Shown piece after piece: positions 1-7,013 of a DNA stretch of 18,796 nt (position 1 is its first letter; the number at the start of each line of letters is the position of its first letter). The DNA comes from JANPEF01 sp031413115 (GTDB lineage: Bacteria > Eisenbacteria > RBG-16-71-46 > DASYSL01): contig JANOEH010000231.1 in NCBI GenBank assembly GCA_031413115.1, positions 1 to 18,796 on the forward strand, written 5' to 3'. The notes under the pieces were generated by a model. The model was not told where the DNA came from, did not search any database, and saw only the letters and a program-made list of their open reading frames with translations. The translations under genes were made by a program, and so were the position numbers.

Positions 1-744
1 CTGAACGAGGTGTTCCCGAAGGGGATCCTGGTGCCGCAGCGCCTGATCGGCAGCAACGTGATCCACATGCCGACCTTGAAGACGCACGTCTTCACCACGA
101 CGACGGGCGCGATGAAGAACGCCTTTGGCGGCCTGCTCCAGGAGAACCGCCACTGGACGCACGCGGTGATCCACGAGACGCTGGTCGACCTGCTCGCCAT
201 CCAGAAGGAGATCCACCCCGGGCTGTTCGCCATCATGGACGGCACCGTCGCCGGCGACGGGCCCGGCCCGCGCGCCATGCGTCCGCGGATCGCCAACCTA
301 ATCCTCGCCTCGAACGACATGGTCGCCATCGATGCGATCGGCGCGAAGCTCATGGGCATCGACCCGATGGGCCTCAAGTACATCCGCCTGGCGCACGAGG
401 CGGGCCTGGGCGTCGGCGATCCCGCCGAGATCGAGCTCGTTGGCGACGACGTCTCCGGGGTCAACCTGCACTTCTCGCCCGGCGAGGACACGCTGGCCTC
501 GCGCGGACAGAAGCTCATCTACTGGGGGCCGCTCAAGCCGCTGGAGCACTTTCTTCTACGAACTCCGATCGTGCCCTGGGCCTTTGCCGCTTCGCGGCTG
601 TATCACGACGCCTACTGGTATCCGTTCGTCGGCAAGCCGCGCGTCGAGACGATCCTGCAGAGTGAGTGGGGCAAGCTGTTCACGTCCTACGGCCCGGGAC
701 GGACCGTGGCGGACGACTGGACCGAGGCGGGAGTTCGCAAGTAG
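1..744 (+). CDS. DUF362 domain protein, 5' end cut by the window
   Basis: The reading frame is open from base 1 (L-N-E-V-F-P) to TAG at 742-744, so the N-terminus lies outside the window; the GTG at base 10 is only the first possible start and probably internal. The sequence shows the DUF362 pattern: an M-P-T-L-K-T-H stretch, then T-G-A-M-K-N-A-F-G-G, a later I-M-D-G-T-V-A-G-D-G-P-G-P segment, and N-L-I-L-A-S-N-D-M-V-A-I-D-A-I-G-A-K-L-M-G. Family members are often of unknown function and some are linked to iron-sulfur proteins; no ferredoxin-like cysteine cluster is visible in this part. The last 90 or so residues (aromatic, with Y-H-D-A-Y-W-Y) extend past the core domain. No partner gene is on this side, since the next gene starts 232 bases later. 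The family call is good; the molecular role is unknown. Confidence 0.85.
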   Translation: MNEVFPKGILVPQRLIGSNVIHMPTLKTHVFTTTTGAMKNAFGGLLQENRHWTHAVIHETLVDLLAIQKEIHPGLFAIMDGTVAGDGPGPRAMRPRIANLILASNDMVAIDAIGAKLMGIDPMGLKYIRLAHEAGLGVGDPAEIELVGDDVSGVNLHFSPGEDTLASRGQKLIYWGPLKPLEHFLLRTPIVPWAFAASRLYHDAYWYPFVGKPRVETILQSEWGKLFTSYGPGRTVADDWTEAGVRK

Positions 745-830
745 CGGGCGACGAAACTGTCGGCGATTGACGGGAGGTCGTTGCGGTCCAGCGGGTCGCG
801 GGACGGCGCCGCACGGCCCACGCCTCACGC

Positions 831-861
831 CGCGCCGGTCGCGCGCCGGTCGCGCGCCAGG
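831..861. repeat. short GC-rich tandem repeat
   Basis: An 11-base unit, cgcgccggtcg, occurs at 831-841 and 842-852, with a partial third copy (cgcgccagg) at 853-861. It lies in the 232-base gap between the DUF362 gene and the HNH gene. No function is evident; chance in very GC-rich DNA is possible. Confidence 0.4.
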
Positions 862-922
862 AATCGACTTGTTGTTGCGATTCGTCCCCGGACAGGCGCA
901 GACTCCAATTGTCGAGTCGTGA

Positions 923-942
923 CGATCCGAAGATTCGGATCG
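923..942. promoter_or_regulatory. inverted repeat upstream of the HNH gene
   Basis: Perfect 9-base arms, cgatccgaa at 923-931 and ttcggatcg at 934-942, are separated by two bases and sit 34 bases before the HNH start codon. The geometry suits a dimeric repressor operator or a small RNA hairpin. No T-tract follows, so it is not a convincing terminator. I found no good sigma70 hexamer pair nearby. Confidence 0.45.
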
Positions 943-976
943 CCGCTCGAGGCGCGCCTCCGAAGACAGGCTGTCC

Positions 977-2215
977 ATGCGTGCCCATGACCTCAAGCAT
1001 CTGAGCGACGCGGCTCTCCTTCGTGATCTGGCCGGACTCGTCGTCCGTGATCGTGTGATCACCGCAGCGCTTCTCGCCCACATCGCCGAAGTCGATGCCC
1101 GGGGCCTCTACCGGTCCGCGGGTTACTCTTCCATGTACGCCTATTGCGTCGAGGAACTCCGCCTCTCCGAGGATGCGGCCTACAAGCGGATTCAGGCGGC
1201 ACGCGCCGGCCGGAAGTTTCCGGCGCTTCTTGTCGCCCTGGCCGAGGGTCGCCTCCACTTGACTGGACTGGGCTTGCTCGTGCCGCATCTCACCCCCGAG
1301 AACGCGGACGAGTTGCTTGCCGCAGCGAGCGACCAGAGGAAGTCGGCGATCGAGGGGATGCTCGGGCGGCGCTATCCCCGCATGGAGGTCGCCGCGTACG
1401 CGCGCACCCTGCAGCCGATGCCCGCTGCGCTGGTACCCCAACTTGCGCCGGCGCAAGTCGCGCCCCTCTCGGCCCGGCCCGCGCCCGACGGCGAGCGAGC
1501 GCCGGCGCAAGTCGAGGTGGCGTCCGGGGGTGAACTTGCGCTGGCGCAAGTCGAGGAACCCGCCGACGGTGGACTTGCGCCGGCGCAAGTCGAGATGCCG
1601 GCGCTATTCCTGCTCCAGATCACGATCGGCCAGGGTGCACAGGAAAAGTTGCGCTACGCCCAGGACCTGCTCAGCCACTCCATCCCCTCGCGCGACGTGG
1701 CTCTTGTTCTCGAACGGGCACTCGAAGCCCTGATCGAGCAATGCGAGAAACGGAAGTTCGCTATCACTCCTCATCCCCAGGTGCCCCGGCGCTCCGGTGT
1801 GGGCAAGCGCCATGTTCCGGCCCACGTGAGGCGCGCCGTCTGGGAGCGGGACCGGGGCCGATGCACCTTCGTCGGGGGCACCGGAAACCGCTGCTCGACG
1901 CGGTCGTTTCTCGAGCTCGACCACATCGATCCGGTGGCCCGTGGGGGGCTCGCGACCGAGGACCGCATGCGATTGCGTTGCCGGGCCCACAATCAGTACG
2001 AGGCCGAGCGTGTCCTTGGAGCACAATTCATGGAGAGGAAGCGTCTCGAGGCTCGGCTACGAGTGTCGCCGAGAGACGAGCCGGCGCATGTGCCGGACAC
2101 GGGGGAGGCGGGTGCAGGGGAGGTGGGCGCGTGGATGGTGCCGAACGACCCCGCGGGCGCCGGGCCCGCCGGGCCCAGCCAGCCCGGTCAGCCCCGTCCC
2201 CCGGTGCCGGAGTGA
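977..2215 (+). CDS. HNH endonuclease family protein with repeat-bearing linker
   Basis: The 412-residue protein has a helical N-terminal region (about residues 1-145, DUF222-like in character), a variable linker (about 150-215) built from repeats of A-P-A-Q-V-E, a helical segment (about 216-265), and an HNH core. In the core, R-C-T-F-V (C296), C306, L-D-H-I-D-P (D315, H316) and L-R-C-R-A-H-N (C335, H338) match the zinc and catalytic frame of HNH nucleases. The position normally held by Asn before L-x-L-C is Arg330 (E-D-R-M-R-L-R-C), so activity may be altered. The last 45 residues are low-complexity Gly/Ala/Pro. The start ATG at 977 has only a weak ribosome site. Genes of this type are often present in several copies in uncultured GC-rich bacteria; a role in mobility or defence is possible but not shown by the neighbours. 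It converges on the minus-strand operon with only 21 bases between stops. Confidence 0.85.
   Translation: MRAHDLKHLSDAALLRDLAGLVVRDRVITAALLAHIAEVDARGLYRSAGYSSMYAYCVEELRLSEDAAYKRIQAARAGRKFPALLVALAEGRLHLTGLGLLVPHLTPENADELLAAASDQRKSAIEGMLGRRYPRMEVAAYARTLQPMPAALVPQLAPAQVAPLSARPAPDGERAPAQVEVASGGELALAQVEEPADGGLAPAQVEMPALFLLQITIGQGAQEKLRYAQDLLSHSIPSRDVALVLERALEALIEQCEKRKFAITPHPQVPRRSGVGKRHVPAHVRRAVWERDRGRCTFVGGTGNRCSTRSFLELDHIDPVARGGLATEDRMRLRCRAHNQYEAERVLGAQFMERKRLEARLRVSPRDEPAHVPDTGEAGAGEVGAWMVPNDPAGAGPAGPSQPGQPRPPVPE
1441..1590. repeat. four palindromic 18-mers inside the HNH gene
   Basis: ACTTGCGCCGGCGCAAGT, a perfect palindrome, occurs at 1441-1458 and 1573-1590. A copy with one change (t for c in the centre) is at 1534-1551, and a degraded copy with an intact right half is at 1495-1512. 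Start-to-start distances are 54, 39 and 39 bases, all multiples of three, so each copy encodes L-A-P-A-Q-V or a close variant in the linker, usually followed by cgag (E). The copies keep both the reading frame and the DNA symmetry. Confidence 0.85.
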
Positions 2216-2236
2216 ACCCCACGCGCTCGGCCGGAA

Positions 2237-3700
2237 CTACGCCTCGCCACCCGCACGCTCGCGGAACATCCGGCCGATGGCGAAGGCGACGCCCAGCCAG
2301 AGCAGAATCAGCCCCACGTTGACCATCGCGAAGTGCTTCGGCGTGAACGCAAGCCACGTCGTGCCCGCGAACACGAGGCCGGCCGACAGCACGTCCCCGA
2401 AGCGCACGAAGAACGTGTCGATGGCCTGCTTGGCCTTGTACTTGGCCTCGCGCGACGTGGGCAGGAACAGCGTCTGCCGGGTCGTGTTGTTGAGCGAATA
2501 GTCGAGTGAGTTCTCGGCGATCTTGGCACCCCGGATGATCGCCAGCGCAGGTGCCACGGCGAGGATCGCATAGGCGCCGAAGGCGACGACCGGCAACACG
2601 AGCAGGGCGCCGCGCACCCCGATGAACTTGATGATCCGCGACACCAGGAACAGCTGCACGATCGCCGAGACCGTGTTCACCCAAAAGAAGTAGTTGCCGT
2701 AGAACGAACCGATCCACGCGCCGATGTCGGCTTCGGCCAGCAGTCCCTGGGACACCCGGTCCCTGGCGATGTTCGTCAGCGTCTCTCCGAGGATGTACTC
2801 GCCGGTCGAGTTCACCACGTTGAGCAGGATCATGAGCCCGGCGATGAACAGGAGATAGCGATCGGCGAAGACGAGGGCGAAGCCGCTGCGGCCGGTGATC
2901 GCCGCGTCGGCATCCCCTTGGGCCGCGGCGGCGGGATCGTTCGACTTCGCGGCGGCCCGTTCCTTCGCGTGACCCCTCTCGCGCGCGTGCACCAGGTTCG
3001 TCAGCACGATGCACAGCGCGAGGATTCCGGCGGCGATGCCCATGAGCGGGTAGAGCCCGAAGCTCTCGATCAGCTGTTCGGCGCCCCACGAGCCGGCGAT
3101 CGCCCCGAGCGAGGCGCCGAAGGCGACAATGGCGAACAATCGCTTGCCCTGCTCGACGGTGTACACGTCGTTGGCAAAGGCCCAGAACTGGGCGATGATC
3201 ATCAGGTTGAAGATCCCCACCCAGATGAAGAACGACACGCCCAGCGCGAGCTGCCCGCCCCCGGCGACGGCCGCCGCGCCGCCCGCGGCGTCGGCCTCGC
3301 CGGGCAGCGCGCCGGGCACGCCGACCGCGCGAGCCCAGACGAAGAATGCCGCGAGGCACGCGATGAAGAACAGCGTCACGCCATTGATCAGCCTGACGCG
3401 CGAGACACGCGATGCGATCGCCGAGTACACGGGCACGAGCAGGATGAGCAGCCCGGCGATCGCCGCCGAGGCGTAGCTCTTGATCTCGGCGCCGCCGCCT
3501 TCGGCCGCCAGCACCAGCGGCTCGCGGATCGTCTTGATCAGGTAGTAGCTGGCGAGCAGCAGGAAGACGTTGAGCAGGAGGAGCAGCGCGGTCGTGCCCT
3601 CGCCCCCGCGTACGTCGGAGAAGAGGTTGAGCACGCGGTCGAGCGGTCCGCGCCGGCCGGCATCGGCCGGGAGGGCGCCGGGATCAGCGGTGGCGTTCAT
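2237..3700 (-). CDS. NTT-type (ATP/ADP-translocase-like) membrane carrier
   Basis: The 487-residue protein has a hydrophobic multi-pass pattern of the NTP/NDP exchange transporter (Tlc/Npt) superfamily: an early helix ending in S-Y-Y-L-I-K-T-I-R-E-P-L-V-L (about residues 51-64), F-N-L-M-I-I-A-Q-F-W-A-F-A-N-D-V-Y-T in the middle, and N-S-L-D-Y-S-L-N-N-T-T-R-Q-T-L-F-L-P plus K-Y-K-A-K-Q-A-I-D-T-F in the C-terminal third. It should sit in the inner membrane. Known relatives in chlamydiae, rickettsiae and plastids exchange ATP for ADP or import nucleotides; for free-living bacteria the substrate is usually unknown. The frame is open further upstream, but ATG at 3700 is chosen because AGGAGG lies six bases before it (cctcct at 3707-3712). 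The start overlaps the stop of the preceding gene as TGATG, pointing to coupled translation. It is the last gene of the operon. A charged Ala/Lys/Asp-rich loop follows the mid-protein helices. Confidence 0.85.
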   Translation of the reverse strand: MNATADPGALPADAGRRGPLDRVLNLFSDVRGGEGTTALLLLLNVFLLLASYYLIKTIREPLVLAAEGGGAEIKSYASAAIAGLLILLVPVYSAIASRVSRVRLINGVTLFFIACLAAFFVWARAVGVPGALPGEADAAGGAAAVAGGGQLALGVSFFIWVGIFNLMIIAQFWAFANDVYTVEQGKRLFAIVAFGASLGAIAGSWGAEQLIESFGLYPLMGIAAGILALCIVLTNLVHARERGHAKERAAAKSNDPAAAAQGDADAAITGRSGFALVFADRYLLFIAGLMILLNVVNSTGEYILGETLTNIARDRVSQGLLAEADIGAWIGSFYGNYFFWVNTVSAIVQLFLVSRIIKFIGVRGALLVLPVVAFGAYAILAVAPALAIIRGAKIAENSLDYSLNNTTRQTLFLPTSREAKYKAKQAIDTFFVRFGDVLSAGLVFAGTTWLAFTPKHFAMVNVGLILLWLGVAFAIGRMFRERAGGEA

Positions 3701-5358
3701 CAGCGGCCTCCTGGGGGAGTGCGGCTCGGGGCGCCCGGCTTGGAAGCCGGCTTGGTCACCGGCTTGACGGCCGAGGCCGAATCCGCCGGGGCGGTGGTGC
3801 GATCGGTGGAGGGTTTCTCCTCGCTCGGCGTCGGCTGCTTCGGGCCGCCAGCGGGGGGAATGACGATCTTCTTCTGGTCGATTTCGGGGATGCCGAAGCG
3901 CTTGAGGTCGATTGCCAGGTGGTCGATGAGCTGGTCCTTGCCCTTCGCGTCGACGGCGTAGGTGTTCAAGTCGCCGCCTCCGAACCAGAAGCGCATCACC
4001 GTGTACGAGAACGTCATGCTCGCGTAGACGTCCTCCGGCTTGAATCCGCAGTCTGGAAGCTCGTAGGCGGCGAACATCCGCCCCGCCTCCTCTCCCGTCG
4101 GAATCACGTGCAGGGGGCTTCCGGCCCCTCCGGAGACGATGCAGACAAGCACGGCGTCCCCGCACACGAGGGCGGCCCGCTGGTAGGCGTGCTCATGGCC
4201 CGAAACCAGGATCGCGAGGCCCGCCTCGCGCAGCGCGGTCACCATCGTGGCGCGTCGGGCGGAGAGCAGGCTGTCCGACTCCCACTCGGGGCGGTGGAAC
4301 CCCCCGCAGAAGGGGGGGTGGTGCAGGAAGACCATCGCCGGACCCTGGTGCTCCTTGAGGCGGGCCACCATCCAGGTGAACTGCTCGTTCGTCGCCGCCA
4401 CCTCGTCGTCGCGCGACCAGTAGTGCTTCGGATCAGTCATCGGGTTCGAGTCGAGGGCGATGAAGCGCACCCAGCCGTCGGCCGAGTCGAAGCAGTAGTT
4501 GAGCAGGTTGCCCGTGATCGGCAGTCCCGTCGCCGTGTGCCAGTTGGCGAGACCGAGCGAGTCATCGGTCCGCTCGTGGTTGCCGGCGATCGGCATGTAG
4601 GGCACACGGTCGTAGAGCGGCCTCGTGATCTGCAGGAAGCGCTCCCAGTGCTTGGGATAGCGGCCGTCCTTGACGATGTCGCCCGAATTGATCACGGCGG
4701 ACACGCGACTGCCGCCGGCCTCGATCGAATCCATGCGGGCGAGGATCGCGTTCATCACCGGGACTTCGCGCCCGTAGCTCGGGTTCTTCGAGATGAGGGA
4801 GGGGATGTCGCGCCAGAGAGCGAAGTCCGGGATCGTTCCCCGGACGAGGAGGATCGGAATGTTCACGAGGCCCTTGAGGATGCGCAGCGGATTGAGCGAG
4901 AAGATGCCCTTGATCGCATCCGTGTTGTTGCGGAACTTGGTCGAGCGGTAGGACGGGCGGTTGTCGCCCATGATCACCACGCTGAGCGTGTCAACGGTGT
5001 AGCCCTCGCGCAGGCGGCCGAGGTGCCGCCGCGCGCTGTCGGCGGTGCCGGGCTGAAAGCCCACGAGCGTGTCGGCAAACATGGCGCGCAGGGGGATGCT
5101 CGGGCGCGAGTCGGGGGTCCGTTCCCGGTTGCGCTTCCTCTCGTGCTCCTCGTGCTCTTCGCCCTCCTCGTCCTCCTTCTCGTCGCGCTCCCGGGGGATT
5201 CCCGCTGCAACGCGCGAGGAGTCCTGCGCCTTCGCGATGTCCGCGGGGACGACCGGGGCGATCGGGTCGACGAACGACAGCTTGCCCATCTGAGCGCAGC
5301 CGGAACCGAGCAGTGCGAGCAGGATCGCGGTGACGAGACTCGTCGCCAGGGCCCTCAT
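3700..5358 (-). CDS. lipoprotein calcineurin-like metallophosphoesterase
   Basis: The 552-residue protein starts with a signal peptide ending in L-L-G-S-G-C, with Cys21 as likely lipid anchor (the -3 Gly makes the lipobox imperfect). A very charged Glu/Lys/Arg linker covers about residues 56-81. The metallophosphoesterase motifs follow in order: G-D-N-R (131-134), S-G-D (225-227), A-G-N-H-E (258-262), H-H-P-P (346-349) and G-H-E-H (387-390), giving the expected two-metal site. The C-terminal 60 residues are Pro/Lys/Ser-rich and probably disordered. It should be a membrane-tethered periplasmic or surface phosphoesterase; the substrate (phosphomonoester, nucleotide or phosphoprotein) cannot be read from the sequence. 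Its ATG overlaps the stop of the upstream gene (ATGA), and its stop overlaps the next start (TGATG). The core motifs leave little doubt about the fold. Confidence 0.9.
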   Translation of the reverse strand: MRALATSLVTAILLALLGSGCAQMGKLSFVDPIAPVVPADIAKAQDSSRVAAGIPRERDEKEDEEGEEHEEHERKRNRERTPDSRPSIPLRAMFADTLVGFQPGTADSARRHLGRLREGYTVDTLSVVIMGDNRPSYRSTKFRNNTDAIKGIFSLNPLRILKGLVNIPILLVRGTIPDFALWRDIPSLISKNPSYGREVPVMNAILARMDSIEAGGSRVSAVINSGDIVKDGRYPKHWERFLQITRPLYDRVPYMPIAGNHERTDDSLGLANWHTATGLPITGNLLNYCFDSADGWVRFIALDSNPMTDPKHYWSRDDEVAATNEQFTWMVARLKEHQGPAMVFLHHPPFCGGFHRPEWESDSLLSARRATMVTALREAGLAILVSGHEHAYQRAALVCGDAVLVCIVSGGAGSPLHVIPTGEEAGRMFAAYELPDCGFKPEDVYASMTFSYTVMRFWFGGGDLNTYAVDAKGKDQLIDHLAIDLKRFGIPEIDQKKIVIPPAGGPKQPTPSEEKPSTDRTTAPADSASAVKPVTKPASKPGAPSRTPPGGR

Positions 5359-7013
5359 CCGTGCACCACCCGCTCGAGGATCCAGTCGCTGCCGTCGCGC
5401 CGCAGGTGCACGGTTGCCGGCTCGGCCGGGTCGTCGTCGACTCCGATCTCGAGCTCGATGGCGTTGGCGCCGGCGGCGATCGCATCGAGCGAGATCGTCG
5501 TGGCCCGCAGAACCTGGATCGAGGGCGCGCCGGCTGTGCGCTTACCCTTGGACGAACTCACGCGGACGCGGTAGGCCCGCGGGGACGCGAGCTTCCGATC
5601 GACGGCGAGATCGCGAAACTGGAGCCTCCCGGCCTGGACGTGGAAGAAATCGACGGGCGCCACACGCTCGAACCAGTAGCGCGCCACGCTCTCGCGCCGC
5701 TCCGTCAGGATGCGGAGCAGCAACGGTGCGACGCGCGGATCCTCGTAGCCGACGGCGTCGATCGCCGCGGCGATCTGCGCATCGCTGAATGAGGCAACGA
5801 GCTTCGCCCCCCAGTAGCCGTCGCGCGCGGTGCGCTTGCCGAACGCCGGGTGGGGCATGAGCGGCTTGAAGTCGTCTGGCTCGTAGCGCTCGGCGGAGAA
5901 GTTGCCCAGGGAGGGGATGCCCGTTTCCTGCCAGCCGCCCCGCCACGGCTCCCTGGCCATGCCGAACGTCAACAGGCGCTTCATCGTCCAGCCCCAGTCG
6001 AGCCGGTACTCGTAACCGTTCCGCTCGCCCTTCGCCCCTTCGGCGGCGGCGCCGAGCGACGCACCCAGGTCGAGCAGGTGATGGCGGACGTGGCCGAGCG
6101 AGTCCTGCGTCTCGATGAACGTGTCGAGCGACTGGTGGTCCTTCGTGTCCCAGCTCCCGAGCCACGACATGAGGACATAGAGCCCGCGCAGCTCGCGTCG
6201 GTCCCGGTGCTGGTAGAGGTCGTTCGCATCGTCGGGTCGGCGACCGCTCATGTCGATGTGTCCGACCGGCGCCCCGTCGAGGAACAGGCTGGCCTGGGCG
6301 TAGGAGCGGTCGTCTGCGCCGAGCGCCCCGTAGGTGAGCAGCGTGTCGAGGTCGCCGGGGAGGAACGGCCTATCGCCATCCTCGCCGCGGGCGAGATCCT
6401 CGTCGATCTTGAGCTCCCCGCGGCTGAACGTGAACGCCATGTCGTGCGGCACGTTGTAGCCGGCGGCGTGGAGCAGGCGGCTGACGACGACATCGGCGCC
6501 CGAGCCGAGCTGCGGATGACCGGACGGATCGAGCTTGATCACCCAGCGCCGATCCGCCGCGTCCTTGATGATGAAGCCCGGGTTCATGCCCGAGGTCTTG
6601 TACGACTTGATCGTGTAGGGGGGCGTGGGCCGGATGCCGTCCCCGGGGCCACGACGGACCGCGTCCGGGGTCACCGCGCGGAGGTGGTTGCGGTTCGTGA
6701 ACCACGTCGAGTTCGGCACCTCGTCGAAGCGATTCACGTTCACGCTCTGCGGCTTGGTCCCACCGGTGAGCTGTCGGGAGAGCCACACCAGCTTGTCGGG
6801 CACGTCGAACGCGTGCGACAGTGGCTCGACCACCCCCTCGCGGAACTGGTGGGCGTAGAGGTTCTTCTCGCGCACGGCGGGCTTCACGATCGGCCGGCCG
6901 TCATGGTCGACGCCCGTTCGCGGGTCGACTGTGACACCCTCGGCGCGAGGATCGGGAGCGAGCGGGAGCAGGGCCAGAGCGAGCACGATCGCGAGGAACT
7001 CGTGGCGGTTCAT
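5355..7013 (-). CDS. secreted protein of unnamed family with kinase-like motifs
   Basis: The 552-residue protein begins with a Sec signal (M-N-R-H-E-F then a hydrophobic run to about residue 20) and has no lipobox, so it is probably periplasmic or exported. I do not recognise a named family. Visible blocks are R-R-W-V-I-K-L-D-P (K160), S-G-A-D-V-V-V-S-R-L-L-H-A-A-G-Y-N-V-P (171-189), S-W-L-G-S-W-D-T-K-D-H-Q-S-L-D-T-F (283-299) and H-H-L-L-D-L-G-A-S-L-G (311-321). A lysine in a beta-strand-like context, a downstream acidic segment, D-x-K-D-H, and D-L-G resemble the order of nucleotide-binding Lys, catalytic loop and metal-binding Asp in HipA/CotH-like kinase folds; this is inference, not an assignment. 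The ATG at 7013 is preceded by GGAGA (tctcc at 7020-7024) and overlaps the upstream stop (TGATG). The frame is open for 143 more codons upstream, but that part lies inside the Omp85 gene. Confidence 0.7.
   Translation of the reverse strand: MNRHEFLAIVLALALLPLAPDPRAEGVTVDPRTGVDHDGRPIVKPAVREKNLYAHQFREGVVEPLSHAFDVPDKLVWLSRQLTGGTKPQSVNVNRFDEVPNSTWFTNRNHLRAVTPDAVRRGPGDGIRPTPPYTIKSYKTSGMNPGFIIKDAADRRWVIKLDPSGHPQLGSGADVVVSRLLHAAGYNVPHDMAFTFSRGELKIDEDLARGEDGDRPFLPGDLDTLLTYGALGADDRSYAQASLFLDGAPVGHIDMSGRRPDDANDLYQHRDRRELRGLYVLMSWLGSWDTKDHQSLDTFIETQDSLGHVRHHLLDLGASLGAAAEGAKGERNGYEYRLDWGWTMKRLLTFGMAREPWRGGWQETGIPSLGNFSAERYEPDDFKPLMPHPAFGKRTARDGYWGAKLVASFSDAQIAAAIDAVGYEDPRVAPLLLRILTERRESVARYWFERVAPVDFFHVQAGRLQFRDLAVDRKLASPRAYRVRVSSSKGKRTAGAPSIQVLRATTISLDAIAAGANAIELEIGVDDDPAEPATVHLRRDGSDWILERVVHG

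Noticed and set aside
1441..1590. CRISPR-like array from regularly spaced palindromes
   Set aside because: Repeats are only 18 bases, perfectly palindromic, in frame within a coding region, and the spacers are about 21-36 bases of similar Gly/Ala/Pro-coding sequence; no cas genes are present.
3919..5574. Long plus-strand open frame opposite the phosphoesterase and kinase-like genes
   Set aside because: Antisense shadow in GC-rich DNA: Arg/Glu/Val/His-rich, no domain, while the minus strand has clear catalytic motifs.
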